Below, one piece after another: positions 25,268 through 35,177 of a stretch of 62,042 bases of DNA. Every line of letters starts with the position of its first letter. The first letter of the stretch is position 1. A program made the position numbers and the translations under genes. The notes under the pieces were generated by a model, which was given only the letters and a program-made list of their open reading frames with translations, searched no databases and had not been told where the DNA came from. The stretch is from Bacteroidales bacterium UBA3824. GTDB lineage: Bacteria; Bacteroidota; Bacteroidia; Bacteroidales; UBA3824. The stretch covers positions 1 through 62,042 of the forward strand of contig DGIK01000105.1 in assembly GCA_002393195.1 (NCBI GenBank), given 5' to 3'.

Positions 25268-26590
25268 ATGAAAACCACAAACATAATAATTGCGTTAATC
25301 ATATCGACAACCCTCTTCGCCTGCAATGACAATACAGTCTATGTAGACGAGAAGGTGGAGTCTATAAAGGGGTTGGATTTGGAAGTTAATCTTAGTGAAG
25401 TATTTGCAATGCCCGATGGCAGGGCGGCGGCTCTTGTGAACCCTAACAGACAAAGATACGGAAGCGAAGCTCCATATACCATTGCTGTAATGGACAAAAA
25501 CGGCACCTATATACTATCAGAAACTTTTTTTTTATATAACAAAGAATCTTATGAAGAAGACAGTCTTACAGCGTCTAATCATATATATATAACTTCTTCA
25601 GGCGAGTTTTTTGTCAAACAGCATATTTCTAATTTAGAATGTGATGCTATTAGGGAACTCAACAAATATGGGGATCTAATATATCAAGATGAATCATCAG
25701 GGTTCCGGCGAAATTCGGATGAATCCGGCTCGTCAGTTTTCCATGATTTTTACACAAAACTTGACTCCGACGAAATCGCAATTATTCGCATGAATATATC
25801 ACAAACACTTACATCTGAATATTGCCTCAAATTCCTTGACAACTACTATAAAGAGAGCAGGGAATGGAAGGGCAGCAGATATGATGACGATATTGAAGTA
25901 GATGATGATAAATTCAAAGCATTCACGTATAAAATAGAAACAGAAGGTAACTTTTTTTGCACCAATGTTGTATCCTTTGACAATAGGATAATTTTATACA
26001 ATGAATACTATCCGGGAAACATAGTAAATGACGATGAAATTGAGCTACAAAACGATTACAATGAATACTACATACTAAACACCGACGGCACCAGCGTCAA
26101 TTCAGGCAAATGTGAATTGCCAATCATATATGTTAAGCACGTAGATGACAATATTTATATAATCACCAGCGACATCGCATATAAAGGAACTTCTGATGTA
26201 TATAAATGGTGTATTACCAAAATGGACAAATCCGGCAATGCTATCTACACATCTGCAATAGACACATACTCTCTGCTTGGAAACATCACAATAGACAACG
26301 GCACACTTATGATTCCTGGGTTAGTAAAAAACAACAAGACAAAACGTGGCGCAATATTCTTACTGGATGATAACAACAGCGGAACTGTCAAAGGAAAAAT
26401 CGAATTAGACTACAACCAATATGCCGTAATGCCATGCGTAATAACACCTGACGACAACGGCGAATACGACATATTTGCCTTAGTGCAGCACGATTACACC
26501 AACAGCAATGGCAATACAGACGAAATAAGTGGCAAGTTGTTTGTCTATCACACCGACGATCTGCGCAAACTTCAATTAAACGATCATTAA
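25268..26590 (+). CDS. Lipoprotein of unknown function, probable beta-propeller
   Basis: The protein has 440 residues from ATG 25268, one base after the previous stop. The signal peptide ends in the lipobox STTLFAC. Repeating motifs of the type IAVMDKNGTYILSE, IRELNKYGDLIYQDE, ITKMDKSGNAIYTS and YYILNTDGTSVNSG look like blades of a propeller in which each blade carries a K-x-G-x-x-I/L-Y turn. Base composition is AT-rich relative to the flanking core genes. It is likely displayed at the cell surface together with the barrel and the next lipoprotein. No enzyme motif was found. Confidence 0.6.
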   Translation: MKTTNIIIALIISTTLFACNDNTVYVDEKVESIKGLDLEVNLSEVFAMPDGRAAALVNPNRQRYGSEAPYTIAVMDKNGTYILSETFFLYNKESYEEDSLTASNHIYITSSGEFFVKQHISNLECDAIRELNKYGDLIYQDESSGFRRNSDESGSSVFHDFYTKLDSDEIAIIRMNISQTLTSEYCLKFLDNYYKESREWKGSRYDDDIEVDDDKFKAFTYKIETEGNFFCTNVVSFDNRIILYNEYYPGNIVNDDEIELQNDYNEYYILNTDGTSVNSGKCELPIIYVKHVDDNIYIITSDIAYKGTSDVYKWCITKMDKSGNAIYTSAIDTYSLLGNITIDNGTLMIPGLVKNNKTKRGAIFLLDDNNSGTVKGKIELDYNQYAVMPCVITPDDNGEYDIFALVQHDYTNSNGNTDEISGKLFVYHTDDLRKLQLNDH

Positions 26591-26600
26591 TCTACATATT

Positions 26601-28523
26601 ATGAAAGCAAATACTTATATGTTATTATTCATTGTTGCGGCAGTATTTTTCGCAGCATCTTGCAGCGAAACCGCAGAATATCTGCCCTCGCCGCAGCCGG
26701 ATGAAGACATCAGATACCAAACAACGCCATTCTCAATTACCGTAGGCATCACACCAATGACCGACAAGATAGCCGACGTAGAATTGAAGACAACTTTCAA
26801 GGAGGGCGACATCATAGAAATCACCAATTCAAAAATTCTCGCCGAACCCGCAATACTCACATCCAACGGTTGCGAAGGCAAGGATAAGGCTACATTCACC
26901 GGCACACTGAAAGTGAAACTTGGGCAAACGCTTACATCGGGTACTACAACCCTCACCGCAGCACTGAAAAACACCGATTCCACATTGCACCTTTATAACG
27001 ATGGCAGACCTTTCGTCGATGTAAAGGAAATCAATTCGTATAAAGAAGGATTGGAAAAATACAGCTACTGGGCTTATGAAAATTTCACTTATAATGGCGA
27101 TGCCACGGCAATCAACCTTGAGCAAAAAACAGTTTTTGCTGAACTTACTAATTTTGCAGAAGGTACGATAGTTGAAATGACGTTAGACAATGGGTTTGGC
27201 AACGAGCAATTAGACAAAAGTACCACTTTGTTTGCTTTGCCTTTTGGTATAAATTGTATCGGAACTACAATGGACAAAAAAGGGAAACATTTTTACAAAA
27301 TTAGTGGAGTGCCCAAAGATTGTATTCCCGGTGTGTTTACCATTGGTAAGGGCAAACAGGTTTATTTTAGCAAAGGCAATTTGCAATACAGACCAAGCGT
27401 CGGAGAATGGCGTTTGGCTCCAAAACAATACCATACGTGTAATTATACAGGGGTTTATTTCGGCTCCATTTCTGATTTTTTGGATACTGATATTTGGGTA
27501 GACATTTTTAATGGTGATTATTGGATAGATGAATTAGATAGGAAAGAGATTGACAGTTATGGCAATCTATTGGGTAAATGTGTTTATGGTGCAGAATGGG
27601 ATGTCCTTTCTTATTATGAATGGGATTATTTGTTGCATAGACGGGAAAATGCGGAAAATAAATTCGGACATGCTAACGTGGGTGGTAATGACGGTATTGT
27701 CATATTGCCTGACGATTGGAATTTGCCAACAAATATTAAAGAAAAGTATACTGCCATTGAATGGCAAGAAATGGAATCTGCTGGTGCTGTTTTTTTGCCT
27801 CGTACTGGTTTATATTCTGAAGGGATGGTTAATGTCGAGATGGATGATTTACTGCGATACTGGTCTAAAACTAAAGGAAACATTCCTGTAAAAAACTGTC
27901 AAGTGGTATTGACGACAGATTTACCTTGTGTTTTTTTCCCAGGGGATGAACGACAAGATTTGTGTCCAATCAGGTTAGTATATAGAATGGACGATATTGA
28001 CGACGACAGTTCTACGCAGGAAGTGGATTATTGTTTTTCGTTAGAATATACGCCGATTTGGGATCCATCAAATTTTGGCGTTAGTAGTTTTTGTATTTTC
28101 ACGGACAATTATTATAAAGGTCAATATTATGAGATTTCAATGTCTGTCAAATCTCAATACGGTTGTTATTGTCCGTATATAAGTATTTGTGACGAATTAG
28201 ACGGATATGAAAACGGTGATGGAATTATTGTAGAAGATTTTGTTCCATTTGACTATACAGAGTGGACAGTATTACACACAAATGGCTCATTTAACAGTGA
28301 TGGTTCATATCTTGTATTACGTATAGTAGAAGACGACGCAACAATGTATAATAAAATTTACATTGATAATATCTGTATTAAAATTGATGGCATAGAGGTT
28401 GTAAAAAGCAATTGTTCGAGTTTGCAGACCAATTTTGCATGGAAGATGGATGTGGCTGAGTATTATTCACCGATTGATGTTATTGATAAAGAGTATATTA
28501 TGCCATATAATATTTGGTGGTAA
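26601..28523 (+). CDS. Large lipoprotein, fimbrillin-like N-terminal part and surface-protein C-terminal part
   Basis: A 640-residue lipoprotein (lipobox FFAASC near residue 21). Residues 30-190 resemble fimbrillin/Mfa-like domains (FKEGDIIEITNSKI, then TTLTAALKNTDSTLHLYNDGRPF). From about residue 245 a segment VFTIGKGKQVYFSKGNLQYRPSVGEW starts a domain common in Bacteroidales surface proteins of unknown role, with a WDVLSYYEWDYLLHRRENAENKFGHANVGG stretch. The C-terminal third looks like a beta-sandwich. Composition shifts near 27,050: the first 150 codons are moderately GC and the rest is strongly AT-rich. It is the last gene of the operon, 10 nt after the previous one. Confidence 0.6.
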   Translation: MKANTYMLLFIVAAVFFAASCSETAEYLPSPQPDEDIRYQTTPFSITVGITPMTDKIADVELKTTFKEGDIIEITNSKILAEPAILTSNGCEGKDKATFTGTLKVKLGQTLTSGTTTLTAALKNTDSTLHLYNDGRPFVDVKEINSYKEGLEKYSYWAYENFTYNGDATAINLEQKTVFAELTNFAEGTIVEMTLDNGFGNEQLDKSTTLFALPFGINCIGTTMDKKGKHFYKISGVPKDCIPGVFTIGKGKQVYFSKGNLQYRPSVGEWRLAPKQYHTCNYTGVYFGSISDFLDTDIWVDIFNGDYWIDELDRKEIDSYGNLLGKCVYGAEWDVLSYYEWDYLLHRRENAENKFGHANVGGNDGIVILPDDWNLPTNIKEKYTAIEWQEMESAGAVFLPRTGLYSEGMVNVEMDDLLRYWSKTKGNIPVKNCQVVLTTDLPCVFFPGDERQDLCPIRLVYRMDDIDDDSSTQEVDYCFSLEYTPIWDPSNFGVSSFCIFTDNYYKGQYYEISMSVKSQYGCYCPYISICDELDGYENGDGIIVEDFVPFDYTEWTVLHTNGSFNSDGSYLVLRIVEDDATMYNKIYIDNICIKIDGIEVVKSNCSSLQTNFAWKMDVAEYYSPIDVIDKEYIMPYNIWW

Positions 28524-28611
28524 TTGAACTTAACCCATTTTGAGACAACACTATTGGTTGGGGTGGAGGCTAATAAGAAAGTGTACTGGCAACAAATCGT
28601 TCCAGTCCCCA

Positions 28612-30036
28612 TCATCCCCTCTCAAACAAGTCATCCATCACCACCTGATGCTGTATGTCGTCGGCGTATGCGTTGCGCAGGAGGCCATAGACCGTTATCA
28701 TAACGGGGAAGACGGATTTTTTTGAGCCACTTTTTTGCTCAAAGACCGTCACCTTGCGCCATAGTGCCTCGCTGTACTGTTTGGTGATTTCGTACTTGTC
28801 TTTTGTAAACTTCATTTCGCAGAGGTTAATTGTATCGTCATCGCGGTCAATGAGCAGATCTATCTGAACGCCAGTCTCATCGGCATTTTGCGGACGATAG
28901 ACCCACGAATAATCGCTGCTAACAACGCCCGAAATGCCTAAAGCCCTCTTTATCTGTGCCGTATGTTGCAGACAGACACGCTCAAACGCAAGACCGCTCC
29001 ACACGGCATAGAATTGCTTGGAAACCGAATGAGACCAAAACTGGGAATCGTGCCGGCGGTTTTCCTGCATAAACTTGAAATAGAACAACGTAAAATTGTC
29101 AATCAGTTGATAAACAGTATCTTTGGCAGTTTTACCAATCGAATTGTAGGCGCGCAGGAAGCCACATAGCTCCAAATCCCTCAATACAGTCGTCAAAGTG
29201 CCGCCAGTATCCTTGCCAAAATTTTTGACAATCTCATTGCGCGTCATTCCGATTTTTTTTTTGCCCAACAACGTCACCAAATCAACGTATGGCGACGGAT
29301 TTTTGAAAAGCGATGCGTATAGCGCGTCAAACTCATTCCTGAGTTCGGCCCCCTCGGCAAAAAACATATTATCAATGTTTTGCGAATATGAAAACCTACG
29401 TTGCAAAAACGACCAGTAATACGGCACTCCACCCAAAACCATATAAGTTTCAAGTATTTGGCGGCGCGTCATATTGATTTCGCGGCTTTTTACATATAGT
29501 TCGCACTCATGGAGGGTAAAAGGTTTCAGATACAACTGTGCCGAGAGCCGGTTGTGAAGTCCGTCGTAATTCTTTACAATCTTGCTCACAATCCACAACG
29601 CCGCACTGCCGCACACTATGAGCAGAATATCCTTCCGCATTGTAGCCCAGCCATTCCAAAAATGCTCCAATGCTGACACAAAACCGGATTTCTGGGTATC
29701 CATCCACGGCAGTTCGTCAATAAAAACCACCTTTTTGCCATCTGGCAGTTTTGAGAGCAAATCCTCCAAAGCATGGAAAGCTTCAAACCAGTCCTTCAAC
29801 TTCAAGCCTCCCACAGCTCCTGCATTTTTCAGCGACTGCGCAAACTCCGACAACTGCCGCGCCTTGTCGCCACCCTGCACTCCGGTATGCTGAAACGAAA
29901 ACTTGTAATCAAAAGTTTCTTTCACGAGGTATGTCTTGCCGATGCGCCGCCGTCCATAGACAGCCACAAATTCGGAATATTCGCTCTTGAAAAAATCCAA
30001 AAGCCTTTGCTGTTCGTATTCGCGTCCTATTATCAT
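28612..30036 (-). CDS. AAA ATPase with DUF234 domain
   Basis: A 474-residue protein of the ATPase_2 (archaeal-type) group. It opens with IIGREYEQQRLLDFFKSEYSEFVAVYGRRRIGKTYLV, which contains Walker A YGRRRIGKT. Walker B is KKVVFIDELPWMD and a sensor-like LLIVCGSAALWIV follows. A winged-helix segment lies at about 270-310 (KKKIGMTRNEIVKNF) and the C-terminal DUF234 domain has a PD-(D/E)XK-like pattern (VQIDLLIDRDDDTINLCEMKFTK). Function is unknown, and an anti-mobile-element or regulatory role is often guessed. Two tandem inverted repeats lie just upstream of its start (30088-30205). Confidence 0.87.
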   Translation of the reverse strand: MIIGREYEQQRLLDFFKSEYSEFVAVYGRRRIGKTYLVKETFDYKFSFQHTGVQGGDKARQLSEFAQSLKNAGAVGGLKLKDWFEAFHALEDLLSKLPDGKKVVFIDELPWMDTQKSGFVSALEHFWNGWATMRKDILLIVCGSAALWIVSKIVKNYDGLHNRLSAQLYLKPFTLHECELYVKSREINMTRRQILETYMVLGGVPYYWSFLQRRFSYSQNIDNMFFAEGAELRNEFDALYASLFKNPSPYVDLVTLLGKKKIGMTRNEIVKNFGKDTGGTLTTVLRDLELCGFLRAYNSIGKTAKDTVYQLIDNFTLFYFKFMQENRRHDSQFWSHSVSKQFYAVWSGLAFERVCLQHTAQIKRALGISGVVSSDYSWVYRPQNADETGVQIDLLIDRDDDTINLCEMKFTKDKYEITKQYSEALWRKVTVFEQKSGSKKSVFPVMITVYGLLRNAYADDIQHQVVMDDLFERG

Positions 30037-30087
30037 AGCGTTGTCCTTTAAAATTATCCTGCCGCAAAGATAATAAAAAATCTTTCA

Positions 30088-30205
30088 ATACTCAACGGAA
30101 TCGCCTTTTTTTTGACAGATTCCGTTGAGTATCGGGGCAAAAATGGCGGTTTTTGGGTCAATACTCAACGAAATCGCTTTTTTTTTGATAGATTCCGTTG
30201 AGTAT
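30088..30205. repeat. Two tandem inverted repeats of the CAACGGAATC family
   Basis: Copy 1 (30088-30132) pairs ATACTCAACGGAATC with GATTCCGTTGAGTAT across a 15-nt T-rich loop. Copy 2 (30161-30205) has the same arms with one mismatch. The period is 73 bp. They lie between the divergent ATPase (28612-30036) and YfhO gene. A third relative with arms GATAATCAACGGAATC is at 38157-38204. Confidence 0.8.
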
Positions 30206-30305
30206 CGGCATCTTTTATATCGGACGGTGCAAATATTTTTGATTTTCCCGCCAAAGTTTTTTAACTTTGCACCTTGTTATAAAACACATTTCACCAAAAC
30301 CACAA

Positions 30306-32852
30306 ATGAAAGAAAAATTAAAGGGATTAGTCCCGCACATCATCGCGATAGTGGCGTTCATAATATTGAGCGCGATATACTTCTACCCCGTGCTTGGGGG
30401 CAAGGCTCTCGTGCAGAGCGACAACATTCAGGCCCTCGGTATGGCGCACGAAATCACTCAGTATGAGGAGCAAAGCGGCGAATATTCGTCGTGGACCAAC
30501 TCAATGTTTGGCGGTATGCCGGCGTATCAAATCAAATCGCCAGAATCGTTCAACATACATCTGACTCTCCAACGTTGGCTCCATATCGGTCTGCCTTACA
30601 GCACAATGGCAATTTTCTTCGTCTATCTGTTGGGATTTTATCTGCTCTTGACGAGCCTAAAATTCAAGCAGGGCATCGCAATCGTGGGCGCATTGGCGTT
30701 TGCATTTTCGAGTTACAATATAATAATAATAGCCGCCGGCCACATCACCAAATGTTATGCAATAGCATATATGGCACCGGTGTTGGCGGGCATCATTCAT
30801 TGTTACAACAAAAATTACGTCCTCGGATTCTTCCTCACAGCATTTGCACTGGGCATCGAGATAGCCTGCAACCACCCGCAGATACTCTATTATTTGGCAA
30901 TCTTGTGCGGCGTGTTCTTCGTTTGGAAGGCAATCGAGGCATTCCGCACCAAGAAGGACGAGGCCAACCCCGACAATAAAAACGCCCTCCGCGACTTCGG
31001 CAAGGCTACCGCTGTGGCTGCAATTGCGGTTGTATTTGCAGTGCTGCCCAATATCACAAACCTCTGGACCACTTGGGAATACGGCAAATTTTCCACTCGC
31101 AGCCAGAGCGAATTGACCTCGCGCCAGCAGTCGTCGGGTCTTGACAAGGATTACGCGATGGCTTGGAGTTACGGCGTAAGTGAAAGTTTCAATCTGATGA
31201 TACCCGATTTCAAGGGTGGCGCATCTGACGTAATCGGCAACATCGATGCCGTCAACGACATCCAGGACAAGCAGATGGCGCAGATGGTGGCTCAGCAAAA
31301 TCATTATTGGGGCGACCAGCCGTTCACATCGGGTCCCGTGTACGTGGGCGCGGTAATCATTTTCCTCTTTGTACTGGGATTGTTTGTTGTGAGCAACAGC
31401 GCAAAATGGTGGATGCTCGCCGCCACAATATTGTCGCTCCTGATGTCGTGGGGCAACAATTTCAGCGCGTTCTCCGACCTGATGTTCAATTACTTCCCGC
31501 TGTACAACAAATTCCGCTCTGTGTCGATGGCACTCGTAATCGCGCAGGTCTGCATTCCCTTCCTCGCAATGATGGCAATCAAAGAAATCACCGATAAGGG
31601 CGAGGATTACAAGTTTGACATCAAGAAACTCTACTGGGCAGTTGGCATCACTGGCGGTCTGTGCTTGCTGTTTTGGATTGCACCCTCGCTGTCGGGTTCG
31701 TTCCTTTCCAACGAGGAAACCGCTGGTTATGCGCAATACGCCTCCGAACATCCCGAAGCCGCCTCTCAAATCAACTCACTCACCGACAATCTGACCGACG
31801 TCCGCAAATCAATCCTCCGCAGCGACGCTTTCAGGTCGTTGGCTCTGATAGTGATAGCCGGATTGTTGATGTTCTTATTCTTCAAGAAAGTTTTAAAGGC
31901 GCAAACCCTCATCATCACGCTTGGCATATTGATAGTATTCGACCTTTGGACTGTTGATATGCGCTACCTCAGCAGCAAGGATTACCACAATGCATCCGAT
32001 GTAAGCAATATGCTCCGTCCATCGGCGGCAGACCAATTCATACAGAAGGACACCGACCCCGACTTCCGCGTATTGAACCTCTCCGCCAACGTGTTCAACG
32101 ACGCCCGCACGTCGTATTTCCACAAGTCGATTGGCGGCTATCACGGTGCTAAGATGCGTCGCTATCAGGAATTTATCGACACGTTGCTCGCCCCGACGGT
32201 AAGTTATGCAAGGCAGTTGGCAGGTCAGGATATGACACAGTTTGACAATTTTGTGAAGTCGAGCCAGGCTCTCAATATGCTCAATACCAAGTTTATCATC
32301 CTCAACCCCTCGCAGATGCCTTACGTCAATATGAACGCATACGGCAACGCCTGGTTTGTCAACAAGTTTGATATGGTGGAGAACGCCGACCAAGAAATTT
32401 CGTCGCTCAGGAAAAACGACCTCTCCAAGACGGCAATCATCAACAAAAACACATTCAAGGATTATATGGCGACATTGCCTTCCGACCAGATATACGCCGA
32501 GGATTCCAGTTTGGTGGTATTGACGGAATACAAGCCCAACCACATCACATACCAGGCTCGTGCGTTCAGGGACAGGCTCGCCGTGTTCTCGGAGATTTAT
32601 TATCCCAAGGGTTGGCAGGCTTACCTCGACGGCAAGGAAGTGGAGCACATCTGCGCCGACTATATCCTCCGCGCAATGGTGATACCGCAGGGCGACCACA
32701 CGATAGAGTTTAAATTTGACCCGTCGTCGGTGCGCATCGGCAAGATAATCGCCGCCATAGCCTCATCACTGATATTATTGGCGTTGTTGGCGTTTGCGGT
32801 AATGTATTTCAAATCAAAAAATTCAATCGTAGAAGACGTTAAAAAACAATAA
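30306..32852 (+). CDS. YfhO-family integral membrane protein
   Basis: The protein has 848 residues from ATG 30306 (the in-frame codons from 30267 lie at or inside the promoter TAACTTTGC and were discarded). There are about 12-13 hydrophobic segments, e.g. IIAIVAFIILSAIYFYPVLGG at the N terminus and IGKIIAAIASSLILLALLAFAVMYF at the C terminus. The motifs YFYPVLGGKALVQSDNIQ and WTNSMFGGMPAYQI are those of YfhO-type proteins, which are GT-C-like membrane proteins linked in other bacteria to cell-envelope glycosylation. The C-terminal 200 residues are a soluble domain (VFSEIYYPKGWQAYLDGKEV). ychF follows after 3 nt, so both are probably co-transcribed. Confidence 0.85.
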   Translation: MKEKLKGLVPHIIAIVAFIILSAIYFYPVLGGKALVQSDNIQALGMAHEITQYEEQSGEYSSWTNSMFGGMPAYQIKSPESFNIHLTLQRWLHIGLPYSTMAIFFVYLLGFYLLLTSLKFKQGIAIVGALAFAFSSYNIIIIAAGHITKCYAIAYMAPVLAGIIHCYNKNYVLGFFLTAFALGIEIACNHPQILYYLAILCGVFFVWKAIEAFRTKKDEANPDNKNALRDFGKATAVAAIAVVFAVLPNITNLWTTWEYGKFSTRSQSELTSRQQSSGLDKDYAMAWSYGVSESFNLMIPDFKGGASDVIGNIDAVNDIQDKQMAQMVAQQNHYWGDQPFTSGPVYVGAVIIFLFVLGLFVVSNSAKWWMLAATILSLLMSWGNNFSAFSDLMFNYFPLYNKFRSVSMALVIAQVCIPFLAMMAIKEITDKGEDYKFDIKKLYWAVGITGGLCLLFWIAPSLSGSFLSNEETAGYAQYASEHPEAASQINSLTDNLTDVRKSILRSDAFRSLALIVIAGLLMFLFFKKVLKAQTLIITLGILIVFDLWTVDMRYLSSKDYHNASDVSNMLRPSAADQFIQKDTDPDFRVLNLSANVFNDARTSYFHKSIGGYHGAKMRRYQEFIDTLLAPTVSYARQLAGQDMTQFDNFVKSSQALNMLNTKFIILNPSQMPYVNMNAYGNAWFVNKFDMVENADQEISSLRKNDLSKTAIINKNTFKDYMATLPSDQIYAEDSSLVVLTEYKPNHITYQARAFRDRLAVFSEIYYPKGWQAYLDGKEVEHICADYILRAMVIPQGDHTIEFKFDPSSVRIGKIIAAIASSLILLALLAFAVMYFKSKNSIVEDVKKQ

Positions 32853-32855
32853 GAT

Positions 32856-33956
32856 ATGGGACTTCAATGTGGCATTGTAGGACTTCCCAACGTGGGCAAG
32901 TCAACGTTATTCAACTGCCTTTCGAGCGCAAAGGCTCAGGCTGCCAACTTTCCGTTTTGCACGATAGAACCCAATGTGGGCGTTGTATCCGTGCCTGACG
33001 ACCGTCTGATTGCCCTCGAAAAAATCGACCACCCCGCGCAGGTAGTTCCCGCGACGGTGGAGATTGTGGACATCGCCGGACTCGTGAAAGGCGCAAGCAA
33101 GGGCGAGGGCCTCGGCAACAAATTCCTCGCCAACATCCGCGAGACCGACGCCATCATCCACGTTTTGAGGTGTTTTGAGGACGAGAACGTTACGCACGTT
33201 GACGGCTCTGTAAACCCCGTGCGCGACAAGGAAATCATCGACGCCGAATTGCAGATTAAGGATCTCGAAACCATCGAACAGCGTTACGCCAAGACCGAAA
33301 AGATTGCCAAAACCGCAAAGGACAAGGACGCAGCGTTACTCTTGCAGGTGATGGACAAGATTAAGGCGGCGTTGGAGCAGGGGAAATCTGCCCGCAGCGT
33401 AGATCTCGACGAAAACGAGCAAGCCGCCGCCAAGCAATTGTTTCTCCTGACGAGCAAACCAGTAATGTATGTTTGCAACGTTGACGAGAAGTCGGTATTG
33501 ACCGGCAACAAACACGTGGACGCTGTTCGCGAAGCCGTCAAGGATGAGGATGCCGAAATCCTCGTCATCGCAGCCAAGACCGAGGAAGAAATCGCCGAAA
33601 TGGAATCCTACGACGACCGCAAGATGTTTCTCGACGACCTCGGACTCACCGAATCGGGCGTAGTAAAACTCATCCGATCGGCTTACAAACTGCTCAACCT
33701 CGAAACTTTCTTCACCTCTGGTCCCAAGGAAAGCCGCGCCTGGACATTCCACAAGGGCGCATTGGCACCACAGGCCGCCGGCGTAATCCACTCCGACTTT
33801 GAGAAGGGTTTCATCAAGGCAGAGGTCATCAAGATGGACGATTACATCACCCTCGGTTCAGAAGCCGCCTGCCGCGACGCCGGCAAAATCCACATCGAAG
33901 GCAAGGATTATGTCGTGCAGGACGGCGACATAATGCATTTCAGGTTCAATGTATAA
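32856..33956 (+). CDS. ychF: Redox-regulated ATPase YchF (OLA1/Obg family)
   Basis: The protein has 366 residues, the normal length. Motifs in order are G1 [14 protein letters not shown], the switch region [16 protein letters not shown]3 [20 protein letters not shown], the altered G4 region YVCNVDE in place of NKxD (which explains ATP over GTP preference in this family), a coiled-coil insertion and the C-terminal TGS domain ([30 protein letters not shown]). YchF binds ribosomes and modulates translation and oxidative stress. It ends in a clear terminator. Confidence 0.95.
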   Translation: MGLQCGIVGLPNVGKSTLFNCLSSAKAQAANFPFCTIEPNVGVVSVPDDRLIALEKIDHPAQVVPATVEIVDIAGLVKGASKGEGLGNKFLANIRETDAIIHVLRCFEDENVTHVDGSVNPVRDKEIIDAELQIKDLETIEQRYAKTEKIAKTAKDKDAALLLQVMDKIKAALEQGKSARSVDLDENEQAAAKQLFLLTSKPVMYVCNVDEKSVLTGNKHVDAVREAVKDEDAEILVIAAKTEEEIAEMESYDDRKMFLDDLGLTESGVVKLIRSAYKLLNLETFFTSGPKESRAWTFHKGALAPQAAGVIHSDFEKGFIKAEVIKMDDYITLGSEAACRDAGKIHIEGKDYVVQDGDIMHFRFNV

Positions 33957-34012
33957 TTTTTTTTGGGTAACAATAATTGCCGAGATTTTTTTAAAGTCAG
34001 GACAAAACGAAG

Positions 34013-34036
34013 AACCGTCGAAAGACGGTTTTTTGT
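34013..34036 (+). terminator. Intrinsic terminator after ychF
   Basis: AACCGTC-gaaa-GACGGTT followed by TTTTTTG, with a stable GAAA tetraloop. Confidence 0.9.
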
Positions 34037-34072
34037 TTTTAGGGGTTGAAATATTGTTTTCTGCAAAATTTT

Positions 34073-34103
34073 TTGTTGTTTTAAACATTATTTTTTAGTT
34101 TTG
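34073..34103 (+). promoter_or_regulatory. Promoter of the lpx operon
   Basis: TTG at 34073-34075, a 20-nt spacer and TAGTTTTG at 34096-34103. It places the transcript start near 34110, which supports ATG 34122 as start of lpxD. Confidence 0.65.
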
Positions 34104-34121
34104 TGCAAAATTACTTTTACT

Positions 34122-35171
34122 ATGGAATTTACAGCAAAAATGTTAGCCGACTTGCTCCACGGCACTGTGGACGGCGACGAGAATATAAAGGTGTCTTCCT
34201 TCTCAAAGATTGAGGAAGGCACGCCGGGAAGCCTCACCTTCCTGTCAAATATGAAATATGTGCAGTACATCTACACTACCAAGGCATCTATTGTGTTGGT
34301 AAACAGCGACTTCAAGCCCGAAAAGCCAATTGAGGCCACACTTCTCCGCGTCCCCAACGCATACGAGGCTCTCGCACAACTTATGCAGATGTACAATGCC
34401 GCCATCGCCTCACGTCCGCAGGGCATCGAACAGCCGAGCCACATCGCGGAAGGCGTTGAAATCCACGACGATGCATACGTCGGCGCATTTGCATACATAG
34501 CAAAAGGCGTTACCGTGGGCAAAAACTTTCTTTGCTACCCGCAGGTCTATATCGGCGAAAATGTTACCATCGGCGACAATGTAACCCTCTATCCGGGCGT
34601 CAAGATTTACCACGGATGCGTCCTTGGCAACAATGTAACACTCCACGCAGGCTGTGTGGTAGGCAGCGACGGTTTCGGATTTGCGCCCAAGGCCGACGGT
34701 ACATTCGACAAGATTCCGCAGATTGGCAATGTTGTAATCCAAGACGACGTGGAGATTGGCGCCAATACCACCATCGACCGCTCCACAATGGGCAGCACCG
34801 TCATCGAGAAGGGCGTAAAACTCGACAACCTCATCCAAGTAGCCCACAACTGCGTCGTAGGCAGCAACACCGTGATTGCCGCGCAGGTAGGACTCGCGGG
34901 CAGCACCATCTTGGGCAAAAACTGTTTTGTGGGCGGACAGGCTGGATTTGCCGGACACATGACCGTGCCCGACAATTGCACCTTTGCAGCCAAGACCGGC
35001 GTTACACACAAAATCACCGAACCCGGCACATACGTTGGCTCATACGTGATGCCCAAAACCAAATTTTTCAAGGCTCACGTCCTCTTTGGACGTCTGCCCG
35101 AAATCTACAAAGACCTCGAAGACCTCAAGAAGTTGGTCGCAGAAATGAAACAAAACGAAAACAATAAATAA
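34122..35171 (+). CDS. lpxD: UDP-3-O-acylglucosamine N-acyltransferase
   Basis: The protein has 349 residues from ATG 34122 ([22 protein letters not shown]). The N-terminal uridine-binding domain shows the motif [25 protein letters not shown]. The remainder is a left-handed beta helix with hexapeptide repeats ([19 protein letters not shown] and following) and the catalytic His in [20 protein letters not shown]. LpxD adds the second 3-hydroxyacyl chain to UDP-GlcN in lipid A synthesis. It is the first gene of lpxD-lpxC/fabZ-lpxA, with 6-nt spacing to the next. Confidence 0.95.
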   Translation: MEFTAKMLADLLHGTVDGDENIKVSSFSKIEEGTPGSLTFLSNMKYVQYIYTTKASIVLVNSDFKPEKPIEATLLRVPNAYEALAQLMQMYNAAIASRPQGIEQPSHIAEGVEIHDDAYVGAFAYIAKGVTVGKNFLCYPQVYIGENVTIGDNVTLYPGVKIYHGCVLGNNVTLHAGCVVGSDGFGFAPKADGTFDKIPQIGNVVIQDDVEIGANTTIDRSTMGSTVIEKGVKLDNLIQVAHNCVVGSNTVIAAQVGLAGSTILGKNCFVGGQAGFAGHMTVPDNCTFAAKTGVTHKITEPGTYVGSYVMPKTKFFKAHVLFGRLPEIYKDLEDLKKLVAEMKQNENNK

Positions 35172-35177
35172 CCCAAA

